From an uncultured Hyphomicrobiales bacterium (GTDB lineage Bacteria; Pseudomonadota; Alphaproteobacteria; Rhizobiales; Beijerinckiaceae): 39,147 nucleotides of DNA. Positions 7,952-16,783 of this stretch are shown piece after piece; position 1 is the stretch's first letter, and every line of letters begins with the position of its first letter. The stretch is taken from positions 1 to 39,147 of the forward strand of contig CAISEY010000303.1 of NCBI GenBank assembly GCA_903884435.1. Reading direction: 5' to 3'. Below the pieces are notes generated by a model. That model ran no database searches. It was not told the origin of the DNA and worked only from the letters and a program-made list of their open reading frames with translations. The translations under genes were made by a program, and so were the position numbers.

Positions 7952-10063
7952 CTATTTCGCGGAGACGGCCTCGCCCAGCGCGAATGTTCCATCGCCCGCC
8001 GGTTTCAACTCGATCCGGCGCCTGTGAAAGGCCGCCAGCGTCGAGCGGTGGCCGATGGAAACGATGGTCGTGCGCGGGAGCTTCTCCGCGAGAGCCTGGT
8101 AGAGCCCCGCCTCGTTGTCCTCGTCGAGGGACGCCGTCGCCTCGTCGAGAAACAGCCAGTCGGGCCTGGCGAGCAACGCGCGCGCCACCGCGAGGCGCTG
8201 CTGCTCGCCGCCGGACATGCGCTGCTGCCAGTTGTCTTCCTCGTCGAGGCGGCCCACGAAATCGCCGAGGCGCGCCGCTTCGAGCGCCTCGCGCACGCGC
8301 GCGTTGTCATAGGCCGACGGTTCCGATGGATAGGCGACGGCGGCGCGAAGAGTCCCGTTGGGAATGTAAGGCTTTTGCGGAAGCAACATGACGCGCGCGC
8401 CCGCGGGCACGTCGACGCGCCCCTTGCCAAAGGGCCAGATTCCCGAAATGGCGCGAAACAGAGTGGATTTTCCCGAGCCGGAAGGACCATTGAACAGGAC
8501 CGGCTCCAGAGGGGCGAATTTCATGCTGGCGGAAGACAGGATCTCGCGACCGTCGGGCAAGGCGAGGGAGAGATCGCTGATCGCCAGCGCGCCGTCCGCC
8601 GCGGCCGCCGCCAGAACGGGCGCCCTGCCGTCAAGCGCCTTCGCCGCGGCGATCGAAGCGTCGAAGCCCACGAGACGATCGAGAACGGCCTTGAATTCGG
8701 CGAGCGAGGCGTAATAGGTCACGAAAAACTTCAGGGCGTTGTCGACCTGGCCGAAGGCGCTCGCGGTTTGCCGCAGAATGCCGAGCTGAATCTTGCCGGT
8801 GAAATAGAGCGGCGCCGCCATGATGTAGGGAATGTAGGGACTGATCTGGCCATAAAACGCGGTGAACGCGATGAGTCTCTTGCGCACGCGCATCATGTCG
8901 ATGAAGTTGTCGTAGACACGGCCAAAACGCGTCATGGCGCCGGCGCGCTCCGTGGTCTCGCCCTTCAACAAGGCGATTTGCTCGGAATATTCGCGCAGGC
9001 GGGCGAGCGAGAAGCGAAAATCCGCTTCGTAGCGTTGCCGGAAAAATTGCAGTCCGACGAGCGATCGCCCGATGACATGCGTGATCAGCGTGCCAAAAGC
9101 CGCGTAGAGCAAGGCGACCCAGAACAGGAAACCCGGCACCCTGATGTCGGTGCCGGGAATCGGGAAGTCCGTCGACAGGGTCCATAGCAGGACCGCGAAG
9201 GACACGAGCGAGGAGAGCGTGGAAATCAGCAGGATCGAATAGGAATAGACGCCGTAGCCGCCCGATCCGAGACCTCCATCGATGAAACGGCTCACGTCTT
9301 CCGCGATGCGCTGGTCCGGATTGTCGGCCTGTCCGCCCTCGAGACCCATGCGATAGTGAGTGGCGCCATCGAGCCAGTGCGCGACGTAGAAATTCGTCAG
9401 GCACCGCCGCCAGCGAATCGTGAGGACCGAGGTAATCACGATTTCGATGACCGCAATGGTGATGAAGACGATCGCCCAGGGCATGAACACATAGAAAAGC
9501 TGGCGCCAGAATTCCGGGGCGTCCTTGTTCTGGAGGGCGTTGAACCAGTCGCGGCCAAAGAAAGACAGACGCACGTCAATGGCGACCTGTGCCTGGTTGA
9601 TCAGAACGAGGCAGACGACCATGGCCGCGGCGAGCGCGCGCTCGCTGACGCCGAAGGAACGAAACGGCCAGACGCGCGCCGTTGTCCGTTCCCGCGAATC
9701 GAAATAGCGATCGGAAATCACCGTCATCGAACGCACGACGGGTAATTTCGACGCGGCCCAGACCAGGATCGAGAACATCGCGACCGTCAAGGGCAGCGAG
9801 TCCGGAATCGAGTAGTCCTCGAGCCCGGCGGGCCAGGCCCCGACCGCGGACAGGAGATTGAGCCCGCCGAAAATCAGCGTCTCCGTCGAAAATATCGCCA
9901 CGAAAATTTTCAGGAAGGTCGAAATCCCCGCCGACCGGAACGTCGTCCAGGCGCAAATCAGGGAAAACCCCGCCAGCAGCGTCGCGGGAATCGCCGCGGT
10001 GCTCCAGTAAACGGCGAGCGACACGGCGGACAGGACGGTGACGGCGAGGCTGAGCAATTTCAT
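7952..10063 (-). CDS. YddA/SbmA-like ABC transporter, fused membrane and ATPase domains
   Basis: 703 aa. About four hydrophobic segments lie in the first 120 residues, then an ABC_membrane_2-type domain (about 140-460) and an ATPase domain (about 490-695). Walker A GPSGSGKST starts near 526. The signature MSGGEQQRLAVARAL, Walker B WLFLDEATASLDE and the switch histidine in SIGHRSTL are all present. The layout matches the bacterial YddA/SbmA-BacA relatives of the eukaryotic ABCD subfamily. Such half-transporters work as homodimers and move peptides, vitamins or fatty-acyl compounds; direction and substrate are not visible. The N-terminal extra helices are longer than in SbmA proper. The gene is divergent from the PrpD-like gene across a 166-bp gap that should hold both promoters. 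Confidence 0.9.
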   Translation of the reverse strand: MKLLSLAVTVLSAVSLAVYWSTAAIPATLLAGFSLICAWTTFRSAGISTFLKIFVAIFSTETLIFGGLNLLSAVGAWPAGLEDYSIPDSLPLTVAMFSILVWAASKLPVVRSMTVISDRYFDSRERTTARVWPFRSFGVSERALAAAMVVCLVLINQAQVAIDVRLSFFGRDWFNALQNKDAPEFWRQLFYVFMPWAIVFITIAVIEIVITSVLTIRWRRCLTNFYVAHWLDGATHYRMGLEGGQADNPDQRIAEDVSRFIDGGLGSGGYGVYSYSILLISTLSSLVSFAVLLWTLSTDFPIPGTDIRVPGFLFWVALLYAAFGTLITHVIGRSLVGLQFFRQRYEADFRFSLARLREYSEQIALLKGETTERAGAMTRFGRVYDNFIDMMRVRKRLIAFTAFYGQISPYIPYIMAAPLYFTGKIQLGILRQTASAFGQVDNALKFFVTYYASLAEFKAVLDRLVGFDASIAAAKALDGRAPVLAAAAADGALAISDLSLALPDGREILSSASMKFAPLEPVLFNGPSGSGKSTLFRAISGIWPFGKGRVDVPAGARVMLLPQKPYIPNGTLRAAVAYPSEPSAYDNARVREALEAARLGDFVGRLDEEDNWQQRMSGGEQQRLAVARALLARPDWLFLDEATASLDEDNEAGLYQALAEKLPRTTIVSIGHRSTLAAFHRRRIELKPAGDGTFALGEAVSAK

Positions 10064-10229
10064 CTGGAATTCCCGCGAAAACCCCGGCGCGGCGAGCGCC
10101 GCGCGAAGCAGGGCGCGAATCTAGCACAAGTCGCGGTCGCGACCACGCGGGCGAAGCGCATGGTTCTCGCCGCGGCCGCGATGGGGCATAGTCCCGGCCG
10201 GCGAGGGCCACGAAAACAGGGAGGCGACC

Positions 10230-11705
10230 ATGCGGTTCCAGTCAGGCGCGTTGAATTTCAATCGAAGGGCCTTCCTCGCCGCGGCCGGCAGCCTCGCCGC
10301 GGGACCGGGCGCCCATGCCCAGGACCCTGGCCAGAGTGGCGTTCGCCCGCCGCGCAAGCTCGCGGAAGCCGTCGCGAATTTCGCCGTGGCCTACGATCCG
10401 TCGAAAGCCCCTCCCGAACTGATCGAGCGCGCGCGCGTCGCCTTTGTCGACACCGTGGGCGTGATGCTCGGCGGCGCGCACGAGGACGTGGCCGTGCTGG
10501 CCCGCGAGATGGTGAAGGCCGAGGAAAGCGCGCCGCGCGCGACGATCGCCGCGAGCGCCCTGCGCGCCACGCCGCAACTCGCCGCGCTCGCCAACGGCGT
10601 CGCGGCGCACGCCATGGACTACGATTTCAGTTACGCCAGCGGCCAGTCCGTCTCGCCCGTCATTCCCGCGCTGTTGCCGCTGGCGGAGACGCTCGGCTCG
10701 ACGCCGGCGGAGGCCATCGCGGCCTTCATCGTCGGCGCCGAAGTCGCCGCGCGGCTGGTGCGCACGGCCCCGAAGATCTCGGCCCTCGGCGGCTGGCACG
10801 CGGTCGGCATGGTCGGCCCGATCGCGACGGCGGTCGCCTGCGCGCGGCTGATGAAACTGCCCGCGCCCGCGATCGTCGACGCCATCGGAATCAGCGCCTC
10901 GCTCGCCAGCGGCGTCAGCGCCAATTTCGGAACGATGACGAAGCCGCTGCATTCCGGCCACGCGGCGCGAAACGGAATCATGGCGGCGCTGCTGGCGTCG
11001 AAGGGCTTCACCTCCAGCGCCACCGCGCTCGAGGGAAAGAGCGGTTATTTCGACACGTTCAACCGCGCCCTGCCGCAAGTCGCCGGCGCCTTCGACGACC
11101 TCGGTTCGCGCCACGACCTGCTCGAACGCGGCTACAAGATCAAGCGCTACCCGTGCGGCGGCCTCTCCCACACGGCGATCGACGCGACGCTGGCCCTGCG
11201 CGAAAAACTTGGCGGACGCGTCGCGGAGATCGCGAAAGTCGAGGCGGGCATCACCAGAAACGCCTTCCAGCGCATCGGGAGCGCCTATCCCGACTCGATT
11301 GAAAGCGCCAAGTTCAGCATGCCCTACATTGGCGCGTGGACGGTGCTGAACGGTCCGCCCGCGCTGAAAACCTTCACCATGGCGGAGATCGGCGACCCTC
11401 GCGTGAAGGCGTTCGCCACGAAAATCTCGCATCGCGTCGATCCGGAATTCGCGGACGAGGTGGAGGAAGCGCCGGGCCGCGTGCGCGTGACGCTGACGAA
11501 CGGCGAAACCCTCGAGGAAAAAGTCTGGTACGCCAGCGGCTCGCCGCAAAACCCGATGACTCCCGCCCAGATCGAGGCGAAGTTCATGGATTGCGCGCGG
11601 CTGACGATGAAAGACGAACAGGCGCGGCGCGTGTTCGCCTGGACGAGCGCCCTGCCGGAGAAGGCGTCGTTCGCCGATCTCTGGGGGCTGCTGCGGGTCG
11701 GGTGA
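10230..11705 (+). CDS. MmgE/PrpD-family protein with a Tat signal
   Basis: 491 aa. After residue 35 the protein follows the MmgE/PrpD fold (2-methylcitrate dehydratase and relatives). Visible landmarks are VAFVDTVGVMLGGA, ALANGVAAHAMDYDFSY, a glycine-rich GGWHAVGMVGP, KPLHSGHAARNGIMAALLA, and KRYPCGGLSHTAIDA. The N-terminus carries a twin-arginine (residues 12-13) in NRRAFLAAAG followed by an AHA-type cleavage site near residue 30. Most family members are cytoplasmic, so this one is probably periplasmic. The start ATG has GGGAGG six bases upstream. It is convergent with the molybdenum-hydroxylase operon (27 bp between ends). The substrate is not predictable; PrpD paralogues often act in itaconate- or citrate-like acid metabolism. 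Confidence 0.88.
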   Translation: MRFQSGALNFNRRAFLAAAGSLAAGPGAHAQDPGQSGVRPPRKLAEAVANFAVAYDPSKAPPELIERARVAFVDTVGVMLGGAHEDVAVLAREMVKAEESAPRATIAASALRATPQLAALANGVAAHAMDYDFSYASGQSVSPVIPALLPLAETLGSTPAEAIAAFIVGAEVAARLVRTAPKISALGGWHAVGMVGPIATAVACARLMKLPAPAIVDAIGISASLASGVSANFGTMTKPLHSGHAARNGIMAALLASKGFTSSATALEGKSGYFDTFNRALPQVAGAFDDLGSRHDLLERGYKIKRYPCGGLSHTAIDATLALREKLGGRVAEIAKVEAGITRNAFQRIGSAYPDSIESAKFSMPYIGAWTVLNGPPALKTFTMAEIGDPRVKAFATKISHRVDPEFADEVEEAPGRVRVTLTNGETLEEKVWYASGSPQNPMTPAQIEAKFMDCARLTMKDEQARRVFAWTSALPEKASFADLWGLLRVG

Positions 11706-11732
11706 CGCGGGCCGGAACAGCGGCGACGCTGA

Positions 11733-12167
11733 TTATCCCGTCGCGGGAGCCTTGCGAACGAGATTCGGAACGAAGGCGCAGGGGTTCCCCGGATCCCAGT
11801 AGCCGCCGTCGAACTCGACGGATTCGCCCACGTCCACGGTCACGCCGTCCGGCACGACGGCGATTTCGCGCGACGGACCGAGGGGGCGCGGCACCTCGAT
11901 CACGGCGCGAGGATTGTCTCGCAGGGCGGGATCGCTTTGCGCCCGCAGCATCATTTCCGTGCGCATCCGCATGGACAGCGCCTCCGCCGGATCGAGAAAG
12001 CCGACGACCTTTCCCGCGCCGTCCGCGAAGATCGGGCCCTCGCGCCGCGGACACCCGGACGGGTCCATCGCCTTCGGCCGCGCGGAGGGCGTGAAGGACT
12101 GCGCCAGCGCGGTCGCGGCGCCCAGCGTCGCCGCGACGGCTCCCGCGAGAATGGCGCGCGCGGCCAC
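11733..12167 (-). CDS. Small exported protein of unknown function
   Basis: 144 aa from GTG 12167; no ATG is available in frame. A hydrophobic N-terminus (AARAILAGAVAATLGAATAL, then AQ) reads as a Sec signal peptide. The mature part has two cysteines, in GCPRREGP and GNPCAFVPN, and a beta-rich end with VDVGESVEFDGGYWDPG. I do not recognise a family. It starts five bases after the stop of the molybdenum hydroxylase large subunit and is probably translationally coupled to it, so it may be a periplasmic accessory of that enzyme; this is inference from spacing only. Confidence 0.65.
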   Translation of the reverse strand: MAARAILAGAVAATLGAATALAQSFTPSARPKAMDPSGCPRREGPIFADGAGKVVGFLDPAEALSMRMRTEMMLRAQSDPALRDNPRAVIEVPRPLGPSREIAVVPDGVTVDVGESVEFDGGYWDPGNPCAFVPNLVRKAPATG

Positions 12168-12172
12168 GCGCG

Positions 12173-14385
12173 TCAGGCCTGCAACGCGGCCTTCACCCTC
12201 GCCGGCGTGAAGGGGATGTCGCGCAGGCGCACGCCGGCCGCGTCGAAAACCGCGTTGGCGAGCGACGCGCCGGTCGGCCCCTGCGACGCCTCGCCGGTGC
12301 CGAGAAACGGCAGGCCCGGCTTGTCGAGCAGTTCGACCTCGATATTGGGGATCTCGCTGAAGGTGAGGATGGGATAGGAAACCCAGTCGGCGCTCTTCAC
12401 GCCGGCGGCGTCGAAGCGCACCCCTTCCTTCAGCGTCCAAGACAGCGACTGCACGATGCCGCCCTCGATCTGGTTTTTCACGCCGTCGGGCGCGACGACC
12501 TCGCCGCAATCGTTGACGGAGACGACGCGCAAGACGCGTATCCGGCCCGAGGCGCGATCGACCTCGACCTCCATCGCGACGGCGTTGTAAGCGGCGAGCC
12601 CCTTGTAACGGGCGAAACCGACGCCGCGGCCGCGGCCCGGAGTTTTCTTCCAGTCCTTCCAGCCGAACAGGTCGGCGGCCCTTTGCAACACCGCGCGTCC
12701 GCGCTCGTCCTTGAGATAGCGAAGACGGAACTCCAGCGGATCGACGCTGGCGCGCGCCGCCAGTTCGTCCATGAAACTCTCGATGGCGAAGACGTTGGCG
12801 TAGGCGCCGAGGCCGCGCGTCGAGGACGCCCGCGCGGCGAAATTCGTCAGAAAATGCGTCGTCACTTTCTGGCCGGGGAATTCATAGAGCGCGATGGCGT
12901 TGCGGTCGGCCGCGTAGTTTGGCGGGCCGCCGTTGACCGGCGTCGGCAACGCGAAGGGCTTTTCGAGATAATGGGCCGCGAGCAGATTGCCCGCCTTGCC
13001 GCCCGGCCGCGTGCCATGCGAGGTCGACCAGAGATCGTAGGTCCAGTCGATCACGTCGCCCTTCCCGTCGATGGTCGCCTTCATCTTCATGAGCATGGCG
13101 GCGCCATAGGGCTCCCACTTGTGCTCGTCGTGGCGAGACCACTGAACGCGGACGGGCCTGCCGGGCGCGGCCCGCGCCAGCAGCGCGGCGTCCGCCGCCG
13201 CGTCGTCGGCGGCGTTGTGGCCATAACAGCCGGAGCCCTGCACGTGCTGGCCGTGCACCTTGTCCTTTTCCATGCCGAGCATTTCGGCGATGGCGGCGCA
13301 GGTCTCGAAAATCGACTGGCTGTGCGACTGGACGCGCATCGTGTCGCCATCGAGCGTCGCCACGGCGGTCGACGGGCCGATCGAGGCGTGCATGTGGTAG
13401 GGGCGCCGGTAGGTCGCCTCCACCGTGGCGGCGACAGGCGTCGCGGACTTGCTTGGCGAATCCTTGATGAAAATGTCCTGCGATTTCTGCGCCAGCATCC
13501 AGTCGTGGACGGTGTCCTGGGTTTCGCTTTTCGCGGGCGTTTCCCATTTCGCGGCGCGGCGCAGCGCGTCGATGGCGTCGATGGCGATTTCCTCGCGTTC
13601 GGCGATGACGCCGACCCAGGAGCCGTCGCGCACGACCTTCACGATTCCCGGCGTCTTTTCCACGTCCCCCGCGTCAAGAGAAACAAGCCTGGCTTCGTAG
13701 ACGGGCGGACGCAGCACGCGGCCGTGCAACATGCCCTCCGGGCGCAAGTCCTGAATGAAGATCGTCGAGCCCGTGACCTTGGCGGGAATATCGACGCGTG
13801 GAACGGGCTTGCCGACGTAACGGCGCTCGCCGCGCGGCTTCAGCGGCGCCTTGCCGGTCGCGAGAACCTCGAGTTCGGCCCCGGTGCGAGATCCCAGTAG
13901 GTCACGCTCTTGCCATCGGGCGCGCTGACCTTGCCGTCGGCGACCTTCAGCGCGTCGGCCGCGACACCCAGTTTTCGGGCGGCGAGACCGAGCAGGATTT
14001 GCCGCGCGTCGGCGGAAACGGCGCGAACGGCGGAACCGCAATTCGGCATGGAGAACGAGCCCGCCGTCACGCCCTCGTCCGGCACGAGGCGCGTGTCGCC
14101 CGACGTGATCACGAGGCGCGACAGGTCGATGTCCAGCTCCTCCGCGCAGATTTGCGACACGGCGGTGAGAATGCCCTGGCCAATCTCGACCTTGCCGACG
14201 AGCAAACGCACCTTGCCGCCCGCCTCGACGCGCAGCCAGGACGAGACCTTCGGCGCGAGCTTGAGATCGCCCGGAAGATCCGGCGCGGGCGCCTGGGCGA
14301 GCGCGGGATCGAGAATGTCGAACCCCACGGCGAGGGCGCCGGCGCCCTTGATGAAATCGCGGCGATTGCTGGCGAGACCGTCCAT
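12173..14385 (-). CDS. Molybdopterin-binding large subunit of an isoquinoline-oxidoreductase-type hydroxylase, frame broken
   Basis: Two abutting frames make one protein of about 737 aa, the usual length for IorB-type subunits. The first frame (14385 to 13840) gives a Tat signal (SNRRDFIKGAGALAVGF), KVEIGQGI, and SVTYWDLAPG. The second (13879 to 12173) continues with AELEVLATG, KPVPRVDIPAKVTG, GSGCYGHN (moco region), SSTRGLGAYANVFAIESF, and the C-terminal GTGEASQGPTGAS. That last segment holds the conserved active-site glutamate next to molybdenum. Restoring the frame needs one extra G in the run read at 13879-13882. The partner iron-sulfur subunit is three bases upstream. The likely reaction is hydroxylation of an N-heterocycle or aldehyde in the periplasm, passing electrons to a cytochrome. 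Whether the break is real is unknown. Confidence 0.85.
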
Positions 14386-14388
14386 GGC

Positions 14389-14847
14389 TCAGGCCTCCCG
14401 CGAGGCGCGCAGCACGGCGCGCACCATTCGATTCTGCGCGCCGCAGCGGCAGAGATTGCCATCGAGCGCCAGGCGAATTTCACCTTCCGAGGGCTTCGGA
14501 TTCTGGTCGAGCAGCGCCTTCGCCCGCATGATCACGCCATTGACGCAGTAGCCGCATTGCATGGCGGCCTCCTCGGCCATGAAGGCCTTCTGCAACTTGC
14601 CGGGATTTTCCCGCGTTCCGAGGCCCTCGAGCGTGGTGATTTCCTGACCCGCGACGGCGCCCGCCGACGTGACGCAGGAGCGCACCGGCTGGCCATCGAC
14701 AAGCACGAGACACGCGCCGCATTGCGCGAGGCCGCAGCCGAATTTCGGGCCATTCAGCTTGAGGTCGTTGCGAAGCACGAACAACAGCGGCGCGTCGTCG
14801 GAAACCGGCACGTCGTGCGCGCGGCCATTGACCTTGAGAGTGGGCAT
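14389..14847 (-). CDS. [2Fe-2S]-binding small subunit of the molybdenum hydroxylase (IorA-like)
   Basis: 152 aa from ATG 14847, with GGAGG seven bases upstream. It has the two clusters of this family: a plant-ferredoxin-type set (Cys38, 43, 46 and 58) and a helical C-terminal set (Cys98 and 101 in CGYC, Cys133 and 135 in CRCG). All eight ligands are present. It transfers electrons from the molybdenum centre of the large subunit. Members of this type have no FAD subunit, and none is seen here. The stop and the start of the large subunit are separated by only 3 bp, so the two are coupled. The protein has no signal and probably rides out with the Tat-targeted large subunit. Confidence 0.92.
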   Translation of the reverse strand: MPTLKVNGRAHDVPVSDDAPLLFVLRNDLKLNGPKFGCGLAQCGACLVLVDGQPVRSCVTSAGAVAGQEITTLEGLGTRENPGKLQKAFMAEEAAMQCGYCVNGVIMRAKALLDQNPKPSEGEIRLALDGNLCRCGAQNRMVRAVLRASREA

Positions 14848-14921
14848 TGCGAGCCTCCGGGAAATCGCCCGGAACATGCGTTGGAGGGCGCCGGGTTGTC
14901 AATGAAACGCCCGGCGCCGTT

Positions 14922-15692
14922 TCAATCCCCGCCCCCGCCCCCGCCGCCGCAGCTTCCGCCGCCGCACGAACTTCCGCCGGAATCGCCGCCGCTTGAGTCG
15001 CCCCCTCCCGGATCGCCGCCAGAGTCGCCGCCGAAACCGCCGGAGCTCGCTCCGGCGCCGCTCGCGCCGTCGCCGAAGCCCGCGGTGCCTCCGTCAAATT
15101 CACTCGACGAAAAATCGCCGCCGCATTGCGTGCCCGCGGCGCCATTGCGGCGAAGTTGTTCGCAGTCCGGGTGATAGACGTAGCCGCCGGGTATTTTCAG
15201 CTTCGTGTCGAGCGCGAACAGTAGCGGCATTCGCGTTGGCCGGACGGGATTGACGTTTTCGTACTTGCAAACGAACCACCAGACGCGGCGCAGGCCCTCG
15301 TTGTCTTTTTTCCGGCCGTCCTTCAACGCGACCGCCGGCGTGTGATGCAGGAACCCGCCGAAGGCTTTCTTGCAAAACTCGTCGTAATCGCGCGTGAAGA
15401 GGATGAACTCATGCCAGAGATCGTCCGCGACCTGCGAGGGCATGGCGACGTATTTGCGACCGCTCATCAGGTAGGCCACGAAAAACTGTCGCAACCCGCG
15501 CGAGACGAGAGCGGCGTCCTTCGCCCGCAGTCGCGGATGCCGGACGACGAGCTTGCGCAGCAGGCCGCGCGGCCATTCGTAGGTGCGGATGAATTCGGCG
15601 CGGCGCAGCGCGAGAGTGCGGCGCCGGTCGTTCAGCGTGAAGGCGACGCCGCAGAGGCCGAGAAAGCCGAGGATGACGAGAATGGGGGTCAA
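14922..15692 (-). CDS. Protein with glycine-rich-domain-like core and Gly/Ser/Cys-rich tail
   Basis: 256 aa. One N-terminal hydrophobic helix (about 3-18) anchors it. The core has VADDLWHEFILFTRDYDEFC and FGGFLHHTPA, a His/Cys pattern like that of plant and bacterial glycine-rich-domain proteins (DUF1399-like). The invariant WHEF and HH could bind metal. From about residue 195 the chain is almost only Gly, Ser, Asp and Cys, ending in SCGGGSCGGGGGGGD. It is downstream of the gene for the fumarylpyruvate-hydrolase-like enzyme on the same strand, with the terminator at 15777-15806 between them. Function is unknown. The repetitive tail is GC-extreme, so its exact length is prone to assembly error. 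Confidence 0.7.
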   Translation of the reverse strand: MTPILVILGFLGLCGVAFTLNDRRRTLALRRAEFIRTYEWPRGLLRKLVVRHPRLRAKDAALVSRGLRQFFVAYLMSGRKYVAMPSQVADDLWHEFILFTRDYDEFCKKAFGGFLHHTPAVALKDGRKKDNEGLRRVWWFVCKYENVNPVRPTRMPLLFALDTKLKIPGGYVYHPDCEQLRRNGAAGTQCGGDFSSSEFDGGTAGFGDGASGAGASSGGFGGDSGGDPGGGDSSGGDSGGSSCGGGSCGGGGGGGD

Positions 15693-15776
15693 GGCGGGCG
15701 CTCCCGGCCAGGCTGGTTATGACGCCGCGACATCGTCACGGCGTCCCGGACGTCGCAAACCGGGCGCCTCCGCCCC

Positions 15777-15806
15777 AAACGAAACGGGAGGGCGCGCGCC
15801 CTCCCG
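15777..15806 (-). terminator. Rho-independent terminator of the fumarylpyruvate-hydrolase-like gene
   Basis: The two arms CGGGAGGG and CCCTCCCG flank a CGCGCG loop at 15785-15806. Reading the minus strand the hairpin is followed at once by TTTCGTTT, a weak U tract, and it lies 29 bp after the stop of the gene at 15835. Perfect palindrome of 22 bp. Confidence 0.7.
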
Positions 15807-15834
15807 AACATGGATGGCCGGCGGCAGCCGTGGA

Positions 15835-16533
15835 TCAGACCGGCGCGCCGATCGTAACCTTGAGGCTGCCCGCGCCCTCGATCGTGCCCTCGAGCACGTC
15901 GCCGACCTTGCACGGGCCGACACCCGCCGGCGTGCCGGAGAGGATCACGTCGCCCGGACGCAGATGATAAAGCGTCGACAGGTGCGAAATGATTTCCGCG
16001 ACCGACCAGATCATCAGCGAGAGATCGGCGTTCTGCTTCGTCACGCCGTTCTGGCGCATCTCGATCTTCTGTTTCACCGGCGCGCCGAATTTCGCGGCGG
16101 GAACGACGGCGGAAATCGGGGCGCTGTGCTCGATGTCCTTGCCGATGTCCCATGGCAACTGCTTGGCGCGCTTCTTCAACTGGAGATCGCGGCGGGTCAT
16201 GTCGAGACCGCAGGCGTAGCCATAAACCTTCGACAGGGCGTCCGCGACGGACACGTTGTGCGCCGGAGCGCCGATCACGACGACGAGCTCGAACTCGTAG
16301 TGGAAATTGTCCGTGCCCTGGGGATAGGGAACCACGGAGCCGTCGGGGACGACCGTCTCGCTCGCCTTGGTGAAATAGAAGGGCTCGTCGCGCTCGACCT
16401 GCTGGCCCATTTCACGGGCGTGTTCCTCGTAATTGCGACCGACGCAAAAGACGCGCTGCACGGGAATGCGGTCCTCGCTGCCGACGATCGGCAGCGTCAC
16501 CACGGGCGCGGCTGGGAAAATGAGCTTGGACAT
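15835..16533 (-). CDS. Fumarylacetoacetate-hydrolase-family enzyme, fumarylpyruvate-hydrolase-like
   Basis: 232 aa from ATG 16533; GAGAG lies six bases upstream, and an in-frame ATG at 16644 would only add a low-complexity extension. The N-terminus VQRVFCVGRNYEEHAREMG and the metal ligands in FHYEFELVVVIG and LDMTRRDLQ identify the fumarylacetoacetate-hydrolase fold. The closest subgroup by motif is NagK-like fumarylpyruvate hydrolase, which splits fumarylpyruvate to fumarate and pyruvate in the gentisate pathway. Family members also decarboxylate oxaloacetate, so the substrate is not settled. The C-terminus ILSGTPAGVGPCKVGD is typical. It ends in a clear terminator and is divergent from the crotonase gene over a 250-bp gap. 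Confidence 0.88.
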   Translation of the reverse strand: MSKLIFPAAPVVTLPIVGSEDRIPVQRVFCVGRNYEEHAREMGQQVERDEPFYFTKASETVVPDGSVVPYPQGTDNFHYEFELVVVIGAPAHNVSVADALSKVYGYACGLDMTRRDLQLKKRAKQLPWDIGKDIEHSAPISAVVPAAKFGAPVKQKIEMRQNGVTKQNADLSLMIWSVAEIISHLSTLYHLRPGDVILSGTPAGVGPCKVGDVLEGTIEGAGSLKVTIGAPV

Positions 16534-16783
16534 GGAACTCTCGGGGCTTGAGGAGCGCCGGGGCTCCGGCGGCTGGGGGCGCACACTAGTCAACGCGGCG
16601 CCCGAGTCAAATTCGCGCGTCTCGCCGGAACGGTTGATTTCCACGTGATTTCCGCCAGTGTGGAGACAATGGACACACGCGGCGCGAGGCGAGGAAACAG
16701 CGAGGCGACGCCCGCGGCGCGGGCGGCGATCGAGGAGGCCGCGGCGCGCGGCGCGCCCGCCGGAAGACGCATCAGGAGAGAAA

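Noticed and set aside
13882..14041. N-terminal extension of the second molybdenum-hydroxylase frame
   Set aside because: The residues before AELEVL are low complexity and do not match the family; the real N-terminus lies in the other frame.
16534..16783. Possible promoter pair in the divergent gap
   Set aside because: No -35/-10 pair or inverted repeat stood out; the gap may hold two promoters but none can be placed.
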